Below, in pieces: positions 36,476 to 43,552 of a DNA stretch of 64,000 bases (within the stretch, counting starts at the first letter, position 1; every line of letters begins with the position of its first letter). The notes under the pieces were generated by a model. It worked only from the letters and a program-made list of their open reading frames with translations, had not been told where the DNA came from and made no database searches. The DNA is taken from assembly GCF_019400745.1 (NCBI RefSeq), contig NZ_WJIB01000015.1:1-64000 (forward strand), read 5' to 3'. The position numbers were made by a program, and so were the translations under genes. This DNA is from Cohnella sp. CFH 77786. GTDB lineage: Bacteria; Bacillota; Bacilli; Paenibacillales; Paenibacillaceae.

Positions 36476-37237
36476 TTAAATTTCTCCGGTGACGATCAGC
36501 ATATTGCCGTCGGGATCGCGGAACGTGAAGGACAGCCGGCCCGCGCAGGCACGGATGGCCTCGATGCTTGAACCGCTTTCAAACAGGCGGAGATAGGCGC
36601 CGTAAATCAATCGGGGATCGTGGCGGCGGAACACTTCCGTCACCGCTTCGAGAAGCTTGGCGGTGAGCGCGGGATCGCCTTGCGGCTTCTCCGGCTTCAC
36701 GGATGCCGGAGCCTTCGGGGCCGCGGATTCCCGCCCGGCGAGCTGCCGCAGCCGGCTGCGCGCCCGGGAAAGGGCCACTTGCACGGAGCCCTCGGCCATG
36801 TCGATGCAGGATGCCGTCTGTCTGGCCGTAAGCTGGAATACGTCGCACAGCAGCAAAATGACGAAGGACTTGGGCAGGAGGCGGTGCATGAGCAGCTCCA
36901 GCATCTCGCGGGTCGCGTAAGGATCCGGTATACGGGACCCGGGATCGGCACGCTCGGGCAGCTTCTCCGGAGAGACGGGGACGCTGTGGCGGTTTTTGCG
37001 GACGCGGTCGATCCACAGATTCCGTGCCGCCCGGAACACATAGGGACGGTTCGGCGTCACCTCCGGCGCGCTGCGGCAGCGGTCTATCACTTTGATGATC
37101 GTGTCCTGGACCAAATCCTCGGCCTCCCAGTCGCTGCCGGACAGGGACCGGCAATAGCGAAGGAGCTCCGGCCTCAGATCGGACAGCCGCTCGGCAAGCT
37201 CCAAGGCGTACGGCTTATCTTCGGGGGGAAGGTTCAT
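36476..37237 (-). CDS. ECF-type RNA polymerase sigma factor with an unusual C-terminal extension
   Basis: A 253-residue sigma factor. Region 2 is about 20-90 (LLRYCRSLSGSDWEAEDLVQ, FRAARNLWIDRVRKN) and region 4 about 115-170 (LLCDVFQLTARQTASCIDMA, VALSRARSRLRQL). After an Ala/Pro-rich linker, about 65 extra residues end in FTFRDPDGNMLIVTGE, which looks like the last strands of a VOC domain, the fold encoded by the following genes. No anti-sigma gene with a membrane segment is next to it, so the extension may act as the control domain. The ribosome site is weak (GGAG, 13 bases). It is first in the VOC/GyrI run. Confidence 0.83.
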   Translation of the reverse strand: MNLPPEDKPYALELAERLSDLRPELLRYCRSLSGSDWEAEDLVQDTIIKVIDRCRSAPEVTPNRPYVFRAARNLWIDRVRKNRHSVPVSPEKLPERADPGSRIPDPYATREMLELLMHRLLPKSFVILLLCDVFQLTARQTASCIDMAEGSVQVALSRARSRLRQLAGRESAAPKAPASVKPEKPQGDPALTAKLLEAVTEVFRRHDPRLIYGAYLRLFESGSSIEAIRACAGRLSFTFRDPDGNMLIVTGEI

Positions 37238-37580
37238 AGGTTGGTTTGCGCTCCGATGGAGAGAATGGCCTAGCTTCTATGAGTCTCAGAGTCACTCGTT
37301 GCGACGAAGCCTTGTTGAAGTCCAATGCGAATATATATTCGCCTTTTGGGTGGAAAATCCTTCTTCTGGCGAGTGGAATTTTAAGTGCGAGGGAAGGGAA
37401 ATTTTGTCGCAAGTGAAGATTTTAGGGGGAAAGAAGGGGATTTTGTCGAAGTGTCGGGAGATTGATTTTCTTGTTTGCGCTTGACATGCCCATATCCCCT
37501 TCGCTCAGGGATGCGGGCCACGCGGATGGTTGGTGGAAGGAGGGGTGCCTTGGCAGGTTGACCGCAGCGGGCTTTCGTAT
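37238..37580. promoter_or_regulatory. Upstream region of the sigma factor gene, with a 16-bp palindrome
   Basis: No gene is seen. GCGAATATATATTCGC (37327-37342) is a perfect 16-bp palindrome about 90 bases before the sigma factor start and is a good operator candidate. Farther out, ATTTTGTCGCAAGTG and ATTTTGTCGAAGTG form an imperfect direct repeat (about 37400-37415 and 37440-37453). I could not name a clear promoter. Confidence 0.45.
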
Positions 37581-37938
37581 TCACGCATCCCGCAATCGGA
37601 ATAGCTTGGCTCCGTGCGGAGGCACGTACGCCTCAAGATGCTCCCCGCTCATTCCAAGATCTATCCGCTGCCATAAATCCCGCACCGATTTCGGTTCATG
37701 AATCCCTATATCCCGCAAACAACCCCATCCCGCGTACATATGAAACAAAGAATGAAAATATTCCTGGGCTCCGGGCTTGGCGGGATCTACACCATACATG
37801 TCGGTGTTCCATGGGCAAATGGAGTTGATATGGGGCTTTCCCTCTGACTTCCGCCTCCGTGACGGAAGCGCCATAGCAATCCCAGCTGTTCCACCCCATC
37901 GGCGGGGTCTTGGCGACCTGCTGCTTTGCGATAGCCAT
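37581..37938 (-). pseudogene. Degraded alpha-galactosidase (GH27-like)
   Basis: Three pieces of a GH27-type alpha-galactosidase are left in order: the N terminus AKTPPMGWNSWDCYGASV, an inner piece NTDMYGVDPAKPGAQEY with FHMYAGWG in another frame, and the C-terminal end RIDLGMSGEHLEAYVPPHGA. Most of the catalytic barrel, including the acid and nucleophile region, is missing. The ATG at 37936-37938 still has a GAGGGGG site. The remainder is too short to be an enzyme. Confidence 0.8.
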
Positions 37939-38058
37939 CGAGAATATCCCCCTCATATTTGACTGATGTCAAATCGGCAGGGCCATGATCGATCCGTTTA
38001 CCAATTATAAACTTATGAAATCCTGATTTGGCATATGACGAATGGCACGCCAACCGCT

Positions 38059-38952
38059 TCACACTTCGAACTCCCGGACATAGACGGCGCAGCCGATGAT
38101 CCGCACCTCCATGGAATCCCCTTCCGTCCGCCGGACTTGCACCTGGACCCGGCCGTCGCGGCCTATCTCCAGCCCCTGCTCCACGATCAAATCGGCGGAC
38201 TCCCGGCCGGGCTGCAAATACGTCAATGCATAGGCTCCCATGACGCCGGAAGCCGTGCCGGTCACGGGGTCCTCGATCGTGCCGGAGTAGGGGGAGGAGA
38301 AATGCCGGGCGTGCATATGCGCCTGCGGATCGACGGTCGCCAGTCCGAACGGGTGAACGGAGGCACGAGGACGCTCGGCCAAGATGTCGGGGAACCGCCG
38401 ATTGTCGGGCTTCATCCGCGAGAAACAGGCCAAATCCGCGACCGGCACGAGCAGCGTCCAGATTCCCGTACTGCCGTACATGATCGGAAGTTCGGGATGG
38501 AGATCCCGCTCTTCCAGCCCGATCGAACGAGCCAGCATCCCGCGATCCCCGCCGAAAGGCTCGAAACGGGGGCGGTCCTGCATCATCCGGATCGACCAAT
38601 CCCCTTCAGGCTCCCGCATTAATTCCATCGGCAGGTTCCCCGCCCGCGTTTCCACCGTAATCCGGTCCCTCCCTTCGAACCACCCGTTCGTCTTGAGGTG
38701 ATATAACGTCGCTACCGTTGCGTGGCCGCACAGATCCATTTCATGGCCGGGCGTAAAATACCGCAGCCGAACGTCGGCCGTCTCGCTCGTCTGGATGAAG
38801 GTCGTCTCGTTGAACCCGACCGCCGCGGCGATCCGCTGCATCTCGTTTTCCGGCATCCCGTCCGCATCCCGCACGATGCCGGCCGGATTTCCTTTGCCGG
38901 GAATCCGGGAGAACGCCTCGTAATGGAGCACAGTCGCTTTCGTTTCGTCCAT
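38059..38952 (-). CDS. PhzF family isomerase-like protein
   Basis: A 297-residue protein of the PhzF/diaminopimelate-epimerase fold: FSRIPGKGNPAGIV at the N terminus, FNETTFI with the family's catalytic-type Glu (about 48), MDLCGHATVAT (about 73) and the second-half motif IEDPVTGTASG. Members isomerise small metabolites; the substrate cannot be told. It is followed downstream by the alpha-galactosidase remnant and preceded by an AAA ATPase gene 24 bases away. Confidence 0.92.
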   Translation of the reverse strand: MDETKATVLHYEAFSRIPGKGNPAGIVRDADGMPENEMQRIAAAVGFNETTFIQTSETADVRLRYFTPGHEMDLCGHATVATLYHLKTNGWFEGRDRITVETRAGNLPMELMREPEGDWSIRMMQDRPRFEPFGGDRGMLARSIGLEERDLHPELPIMYGSTGIWTLLVPVADLACFSRMKPDNRRFPDILAERPRASVHPFGLATVDPQAHMHARHFSSPYSGTIEDPVTGTASGVMGAYALTYLQPGRESADLIVEQGLEIGRDGRVQVQVRRTEGDSMEVRIIGCAVYVREFEV

Positions 38953-38976
38953 TGTAATTGCCGCCCCTTTTTTCGC

Positions 38977-39735
38977 CTATTCCAGCTCGTCTTCTTCGTC
39001 AAACAAATTCCGAAAATAACGCTCTCTATGATTGAGAAAATCCCTCGTCAAACGATAATGCTCCGTGTCCTCGTATTCGGCCCGGCGGATGGAATCACCG
39101 TCGAACTGCAGGATATCCGCCCCCGGGTACGCCATCAGGATCGGGGAGTGGGTCGCGATGATGAATTGGGCGATCCCGCTCCGCTCCATGTCCCGCAGCA
39201 CCGCCAGAAACGTCAACTGGTTCTGGGGCGACAGCGCGGACTCGGGCTCGTCCAGCAAATACAAGCCCTGCCTGCCGAACCGGCCGCCGATAAAAGACAG
39301 GAACGCTTGTCCATGCGACCTTTCGTGCAGCGACTTGCCGCCGTACGGGGCATAGGCGCCCCGACCGATATAGGGATCCTTCGCCATTTCGTCGATGTAA
39401 TCCGCGAACGCGTCGAACGTCTCCGCCCGGAAGAACAGGCCCCCGTTCACCTTCGGCATCCAGGACAGCCTGAGGTATTCCGCGAGCGTGACATCGTCCT
39501 TCTCTTTGCGGAGAACGAGGTCTTTCCCGCCGACGATGCTGAAGCCGCAGCTTTCTCCGATCGCCTCTAGCAAAGTCGATTTGCCCGATCCGTTGTCCCC
39601 GACGAAGAAGGTGACGTCCGTTCGCAAATCCAAGGCTTCGAGCCCCCGGATCGCGGGAATGTCGAAGGGATACCGGTTGCGATCCTGCGGCGGCAGCCTC
39701 GTCCAATCGACGGATATGCGTTTGAGAAACGGCAT
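38977..39735 (-). CDS. AAA family ATPase (ABC/SMC-like, single domain)
   Basis: A 252-residue ATPase with Walker A VGDNGSGKST (about 46-55), a Q-loop/signature region (SHGQAFLSFIGGRF), Walker B GLYLLDEPESALSP and the D/H-loop IIATHSPILMAYP. It has no membrane helix, TOPRIM or nuclease domain. Proteins of this shape are widespread and mostly unstudied; DNA repair or defence roles are known for relatives with extra domains, so none is claimed here. ATG 39733-39735 follows AAAGGAG by eight bases. Confidence 0.88.
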   Translation of the reverse strand: MPFLKRISVDWTRLPPQDRNRYPFDIPAIRGLEALDLRTDVTFFVGDNGSGKSTLLEAIGESCGFSIVGGKDLVLRKEKDDVTLAEYLRLSWMPKVNGGLFFRAETFDAFADYIDEMAKDPYIGRGAYAPYGGKSLHERSHGQAFLSFIGGRFGRQGLYLLDEPESALSPQNQLTFLAVLRDMERSGIAQFIIATHSPILMAYPGADILQFDGDSIRRAEYEDTEHYRLTRDFLNHRERYFRNLFDEEDELE

Positions 39736-39754
39736 CCGGCGCACTCCTTTCGCG

Positions 39755-40177
39755 TCAGTTCGGAACGATCGGCTTTCTCATGAACCGTTCGGCGTCCTTC
39801 ACGAAACCGTATTTCTCGTACAATCCGTGCGCGTCCGCCGTGGCCAGCATGCCGGTAATTCCCTTGAGCTCCTCTGAGCCGATGATCGCTTCGACCATCG
39901 CTTTGCCGATGCCGGAGCCCCGGTGATTTTCGTCCACGAATACGTCGCAGAGATAGTACGCCGTAGCGCCATCCGTAATCACGCGCGCGAATGCGACTTG
40001 TCGCCCCTCCGCGTCATACACGCCGTAGCAGCGGGAATTCTCGATCGCCTTCTTCGTCCGCTCCGCTTCTCTGGCTTTCGCCCAGTAGCTGCGCTGAAGG
40101 AAGCCGAGTACCGTTTCGAGATCCAGCCGGCTTTTGTCATCCGAAATCAAATAGGTTCCGAACGGAATATGCACCAC
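39755..40177 (-). CDS. GNAT family N-acetyltransferase
   Basis: A 140-residue GNAT. The acetyl-CoA loop is VDENHRGSGIGKAMVEAI (about 80-97), preceded by the strand AYYLCDVFV and followed by TADAHGLYEKYGF, the usual C-terminal motif. The substrate is unknown. Start is GTG 40175-40177 with GGAGG six bases upstream; a second GTG follows directly. It lies 19 bases before the AAA ATPase gene. Confidence 0.87.
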   Translation of the reverse strand: MVHIPFGTYLISDDKSRLDLETVLGFLQRSYWAKAREAERTKKAIENSRCYGVYDAEGRQVAFARVITDGATAYYLCDVFVDENHRGSGIGKAMVEAIIGSEELKGITGMLATADAHGLYEKYGFVKDAERFMRKPIVPN

Positions 40178-40589
40178 GCAACGCCTCCCACTCCATGGTT
40201 TCTCTATCATATCCCATCGGAGCTGCTCGGGAAATGGGATTCGCCGCTCAAGTCCCGCCAACCGCCGCACCGCACCGCTTCGCCGGTCTTCTCGCTTAAA
40301 CTGCCGCCGATCGCGACCACCAAACACCTTTTCTCCGCTCCCGACGACACCCCTCAACACCTTTTTCTTCGCCCCCGCCGCCGCCGCTAAACACCTTTTT
40401 CTCCGCCCCGCCGCCACGACCTCCGCAAGCCTTTTCTTGTGTGGCCGATATGTTCGAAAAAATCGTGTAACTCGTGCGGATACGGGACTGCGGCGGGGGG
40501 AGTTGTTCGATAATATCGTGTAACTCGGGCGGATCCGGCACTGCGGGGTACGTAAGCAGGTGATTAGTGGCTGTGCGCAACAATTTTCA
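40178..40589. repeat. Low-complexity stretch and a 53-bp direct duplication
   Basis: No gene is seen. From about 40324 to 40435 the plus strand is C/T-rich with repeated CACCTTTTTCT and CCGCCGCC words. GTTCGA..TCGTGTAACTCG(T/G)GCGGAT is duplicated at 40452 and 40505 (period 53). Confidence 0.65.
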
Positions 40590-40889
40590 CGGTTTCCCTC
40601 TCACACTACCCGATTAGTTTCCCTGCGCCACTATTTCCTCGGTTTCCCCCGCACACCCGCCGATTCGTGTTCCTGCGACACTATTTCCCCGATTTCCCTC
40701 GCACACCCGCCGATTAGCGTCCCTGCGCCACTATTTCCTCGGTTTCCCTCGTATACCCGCCGATTAGTGTCCGTGCGACACTATTTCCTCGGATTCCCTC
40801 GTATACCCGCCGATTCGTGTTCCTGCGCCGCTATTTCACCGTTTCCCCCGCACACCCGCCGATTCATGCCCATTGGCGCACAATGCTCT
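40590..40889. repeat. Tandem array, six copies of a 50-bp unit (array 3)
   Basis: Units begin at 40590, 40640, 40690, 40740, 40790 and 40840, each starting CGGTTTCCCT or a variant and containing CACCCGCCGATT and CACTATTTCC. Copies differ by several bases each. The unit does not resemble the 52-bp arrays. Open frames through it are artefacts of the repeat. Confidence 0.88.
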
Positions 40890-40895
40890 CTCCGA

Positions 40896-40945
40896 ACAAA
40901 AAAAAGCCGTCCCTTGCAGGCCGGACCTGCTTCATGGGACAGCTT
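40896..40945 (-). terminator. Intrinsic terminator of the flavoprotein gene
   Basis: On the minus strand AAGCTGTCCC pairs with GGGACGGCTT (one G-U pair), enclosing a GCAGG/CCTGC hairpin, then TTTTTTTGTT. It lies 36 bases past the stop at 40982. Confidence 0.88.
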
Positions 40946-40981
40946 CACGCTTGGTATGACTTGGCGTTCCCGACGTATCCG

Positions 40982-41545
40982 TCAGCTCTTCAGCACATCA
41001 TGGTCCACGTAGCGTTCGCCGTTGATTTCGCTGATGACGTTAATCGCGACTTTGGCGCCGTCTCCGGCCGTAATGATCGTGTGCATGCTGACGCCCGCGA
41101 CGGTTCCGGCGGCCCAGACGCCCTCGAGGTTCGTTTGGCCGTCCGGCGTGCAGTCGATGACCGTCTTGATCCGCGGTTCCGTGCCAGGCTTCGTCCGGAT
41201 GCCGCTGGCTTCCGCCAGGTCGGTGAACATGCCCGTCGCGATGATCACGTGCTTGGCTTCGTATGTGCCGCCTTCCGTCTCGACCGTAACGATCCCGTCC
41301 GAAACGCTCAGCTTCGTCACTTTGGCCGATACGATTTCCGCGCCGAATTTCTCCGCCTGCTTCTTGCCCGCCGCCACCAGGTCCGGACCGGTGATCTCCG
41401 GCGCTCCGTAGTGGTTTTCGATCCATGCCCGCTTCGTCACGCTCTGGTCGCTGTCCAGCACGATCGTTTTCTTGCCCGCCTTGGCCGTGAACAAAGCAGC
41501 GCTGGCCCCTGCCGGTCCCGCTCCGATGACCGCGATCTCATACAT
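40982..41545 (-). CDS. Single-domain thioredoxin-reductase-like flavoprotein
   Basis: A 187-residue protein consisting only of an FAD-binding Rossmann domain: YEIAVIGAGPAGASAALFTA at the N terminus and GVWAAGTVAG with TIITAGDGAKVA at the C terminus, as in thioredoxin reductases. The central NAD(P)H domain and the CxxC redox pair of normal thioredoxin reductase (about 310 residues) are absent, with IDCTPDGQTN joining the two FAD parts. It may use another electron partner, or bind FAD for a different job. ATG 41543-41545 follows AAGGAG. The gene stands alone with its own terminator. Confidence 0.85.
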   Translation of the reverse strand: MYEIAVIGAGPAGASAALFTAKAGKKTIVLDSDQSVTKRAWIENHYGAPEITGPDLVAAGKKQAEKFGAEIVSAKVTKLSVSDGIVTVETEGGTYEAKHVIIATGMFTDLAEASGIRTKPGTEPRIKTVIDCTPDGQTNLEGVWAAGTVAGVSMHTIITAGDGAKVAINVISEINGERYVDHDVLKS

Positions 41546-41661
41546 CTTCCCCACTCCTTCGCCATGAATGAATGATCAAATCTGCTTCAATTTTAGCACA
41601 GTTTCCAAACACTTACAAAAAGAATGGGCGGCCGCTTCCCGCGTACCGCCCCAACCTGATC

Positions 41662-41847
41662 TTAATGAGCTTCCTGAAGCCGCTCGACCGCCACTGTCTG
41701 CGTATTAACGGGATTCTGCCCGATCTGCACCGTGGCGACTCCGTTCTCCTTGTCCACCTTCTCGATCCAGACCGATTCTCCGCTGTCGAGATGGACCGGA
41801 ATCGTATCCTTCGATTGGAAAATTTCCATCGCGCGTTCCGCGTTCAT
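41662..41847 (-). CDS. sspH: H-type small acid-soluble spore protein
   Basis: A 61-residue protein starting MNAERAMEIFQSKDTIPVHL with VWIEKVDKENGVATV in the middle, the pattern of SspH. H-type proteins are minor spore-core proteins made late in the forespore. GGAGG lies ten bases before the ATG at 41845-41847. The upstream 54-codon gene ends inside its start codon (TGA at 41844-41846), so the two are coupled. Its presence shows that the organism forms spores. Confidence 0.85.
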   Translation of the reverse strand: MNAERAMEIFQSKDTIPVHLDSGESVWIEKVDKENGVATVQIGQNPVNTQTVAVERLQEAH

Positions 41848-42008
41848 GGGTTGTCCGCCTCCATCGCATCCGTGGTCGTTTCGGTGATCAAACCGTTCTG
41901 GGACGTCACCTGGCCGCCGCCTAATCCTTCGTTGATCATGCGGTCCACGTCCATGTCGTATTCGTCCCTGCCTTCGAAAATCGCGTCTTCCAACGTCTCG
42001 TCTGCCAC
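41844..42008 (-). CDS. Small acidic protein upstream of sspH
   Basis: A 54-residue protein starting at GTG 42006-42008, with GAGGTGA upstream. It is strongly acidic: DETLEDAIFEGRDEYDMDVD, then MINEGLGGGQVTSQNGLI and TETTTDAMEADNP. I think it belongs to a small conserved Bacillales family but cannot name it with certainty. Overlap with sspH suggests that it too is made in the forespore. No signal peptide or membrane segment. Confidence 0.7.
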   Translation of the reverse strand: MADETLEDAIFEGRDEYDMDVDRMINEGLGGGQVTSQNGLITETTTDAMEADNP

Positions 42009-42114
42009 TTGCGCTCACCTCTTCCTCAATATTCCCGCCCCGGTTGATTCTCATACGGTTGGGCATTCTAGGAACGACCCGTCGCCCGAACGACGAACAG
42101 AAGGAGCGATTCGC

Positions 42115-42981
42115 ATGCATACGGTCTGGAAAGGCGCCATCAGCTTCGGCCTGGTGCACGTCCCCGTGAAAATGTTTACCGCGACCGAGGACAAAGACGT
42201 TCATTTGCGCTACATCCACAAGCCTTGCGGAACCCCGATCTCCTATACCCGGTCCTGCCCGCACTGCCAGAAGGAAACGGAGTGGGAAGAGATTTCGAGA
42301 GGCTACGAATACGAAAAGGGGCGGTTCGTGCTGTTCGAGGGCGAGGAGCTGGACGCGATCAAACCGGAGAACACCCGCACGATCCAGATTCTCGACTTCG
42401 TCGATTTGACGGAGATAGACCCGCTTTATTTTCAGAAAGCCTACTACTTGTCTCCCGACCAGGCGGGAGCGGGAGCCTACAGCCTTCTTCTCGAAGCGAT
42501 GCGCCAGTCCGGCAAAATCGGCATCGCCAAAATCGCCATCCGCAGCAAAAGCAGCTTGGCCGCCATCCGCGCGGTCGAGAACTGCATCTGCATGGAGACG
42601 ATGCATTATCCCGACGAAATCCGCAGCCTGCAGCTCGTTCCCAATCTGCCTGCCCAGACGAACGTAAATGATCGCGAGCTGACGATGGCCAAAATGCTGA
42701 TCGAGCAGCTGTCGACTCCGTTCGAGCCGGAGAAATACACGGACGACTACCGCGTCGCTCTGCTTGAGGCGATCCAGCGCAAAGTGACGGGCCAAGGCGC
42801 AGACGTCGTTACCGCTCCGGCCGCGGAGCGCACGAACGTGATCGACCTCATGGCGGCTCTGCAGGCCAGCCTCGAAGCGGTCAAGGCGGCGCCGCCCGAT
42901 CCGGCCGCGGCCGCCGGCGGAACCCGCACGGCGAAGAAACCCCGCGCCCCGCGCACCCGCAAAACCGAAACGGCTCCTTGA
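42115..42981 (+). CDS. ku: Non-homologous end-joining protein Ku
   Basis: A 288-residue bacterial Ku: MHTVWKGAISFGLVHVPVKM at the start, the DNA-ring core (PHCQKETEWEEISRGYEYEK, YYLSPDQAGAGAYSLLLEAM) and a Lys/Arg/Ala/Pro-rich C-terminal tail typical of bacterial Ku. It binds DNA ends and recruits LigD-type enzymes, a repair route important in germinating spores. AAGGAG lies eight bases before the ATG. It is divergent from the sspH pair, and the LigD polymerase gene follows about 540 bases downstream on the same strand. Confidence 0.96.
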   Translation: MHTVWKGAISFGLVHVPVKMFTATEDKDVHLRYIHKPCGTPISYTRSCPHCQKETEWEEISRGYEYEKGRFVLFEGEELDAIKPENTRTIQILDFVDLTEIDPLYFQKAYYLSPDQAGAGAYSLLLEAMRQSGKIGIAKIAIRSKSSLAAIRAVENCICMETMHYPDEIRSLQLVPNLPAQTNVNDRELTMAKMLIEQLSTPFEPEKYTDDYRVALLEAIQRKVTGQGADVVTAPAAERTNVIDLMAALQASLEAVKAAPPDPAAAAGGTRTAKKPRAPRTRKTETAP

Positions 42982-42994
42982 CGGGAGCCGTTTC
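42967..42994. terminator. Terminator overlapping the ku stop codon
   Basis: GAAACGGCTCC (42967-42977) pairs with GGAGCCGTTTC (42984-42994); the ku TGA (42979-42981) is in the loop. It lies between converging genes and may serve both. Confidence 0.75.
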
Positions 42995-43001
42995 GATTTG
43001 C

Positions 43002-43238
43002 TTAGGAAAACAAGTCGGAAGCCAGAAGCAAATCCATGCCGGCGGCTCCGAAAATCAGGCCTCCGAGCCGGATCATCTGGGAATAGGAGGCGGGAGGATC
43101 GCCGGAGACCCCGCTCCCGTGCAACATCCGCCAAATGAACCGGGGATGGAGGGCAACGAACCAAGCGGTGCCCGTAGCGACCACGACCAGCATCATCAGC
43201 ATGAAGGAAACGAGGGGGGCGACAGGCGCCATGTCCAT
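43002..43238 (-). CDS. Small two-helix membrane protein
   Basis: A 78-residue protein with membrane helices at about 8-29 (VSFMLMMLVVVATGTAWFVA) and 55-76 (MIRLGGLIFGAAGMDLLLAS). The inside piece HPRFIWRMLHGSGVSGDPPA resembles small integral membrane proteins of the DUF6199 type, but I am not sure. The ATG at 43236-43238 follows GGTGGG. Unknown function. Confidence 0.6.
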   Translation of the reverse strand: MDMAPVAPLVSFMLMMLVVVATGTAWFVALHPRFIWRMLHGSGVSGDPPASYSQMIRLGGLIFGAAGMDLLLASDLFS

Positions 43239-43295
43239 CAGGGTCCCACCTTCGGTTGAGCTTCTCTCCTTTCTTATGTAAATGGAGGTTCAAAC

Positions 43296-43552
43296 GTGCA
43301 AGCGGATCTTGGCGGTCCCGGGAAAATCTGCAGCCTATGCGGCGCTTCCCCGCCGAGCGGGCAGAGCCCATTGCGTTCGTAGATCCCAGGGGCGTCTTCG
43401 GTTGCGAGCAGAAATCTCCTCGGGCCCTGCAGATCGGGATAGAGGTGAACGCTTTCCTCGACGGATGGCCGGGCCGGGAATGGGCAAAATGGGAAAAAGC
43501 CCACCTGGCGAGGAGGCCGGCCCAATGCCCGCGGCGGCGAAAACGATCCTGA
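43296..43552 (+). pseudogene. Frameshifted small Cys-containing gene upstream of ligD
   Basis: GTG 43296-43298 has a perfect GGAGG site seven bases upstream and begins QADLGGPGKICSLCGASPP, a CxxC start, but hits TAG soon after. The +1-related frame then continues AERAEPIAFVDPRGVFGCEQ, KSPRALQIGIEVNAFLDGW to a stop at 43550-43552, overlapping the ligD start. Joined near the CCCCGCCGAG run, the two frames make one plausible 85-residue zinc-ribbon-like protein. One-base indel or sequencing error. Confidence 0.5.

Noticed and set aside
31754-37938. Prophage or transposon covering the accessory region
   Set aside because: No integrase, transposase, terminal repeats or attachment-site duplication was found; gene loss and rearrangement explain the remnants.
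38977-39735. Defence system (Old/Gabija-like) based on the AAA ATPase
   Set aside because: There is no TOPRIM, nuclease or helicase partner; neighbours are a GNAT and PhzF, so a defence role is unsupported.
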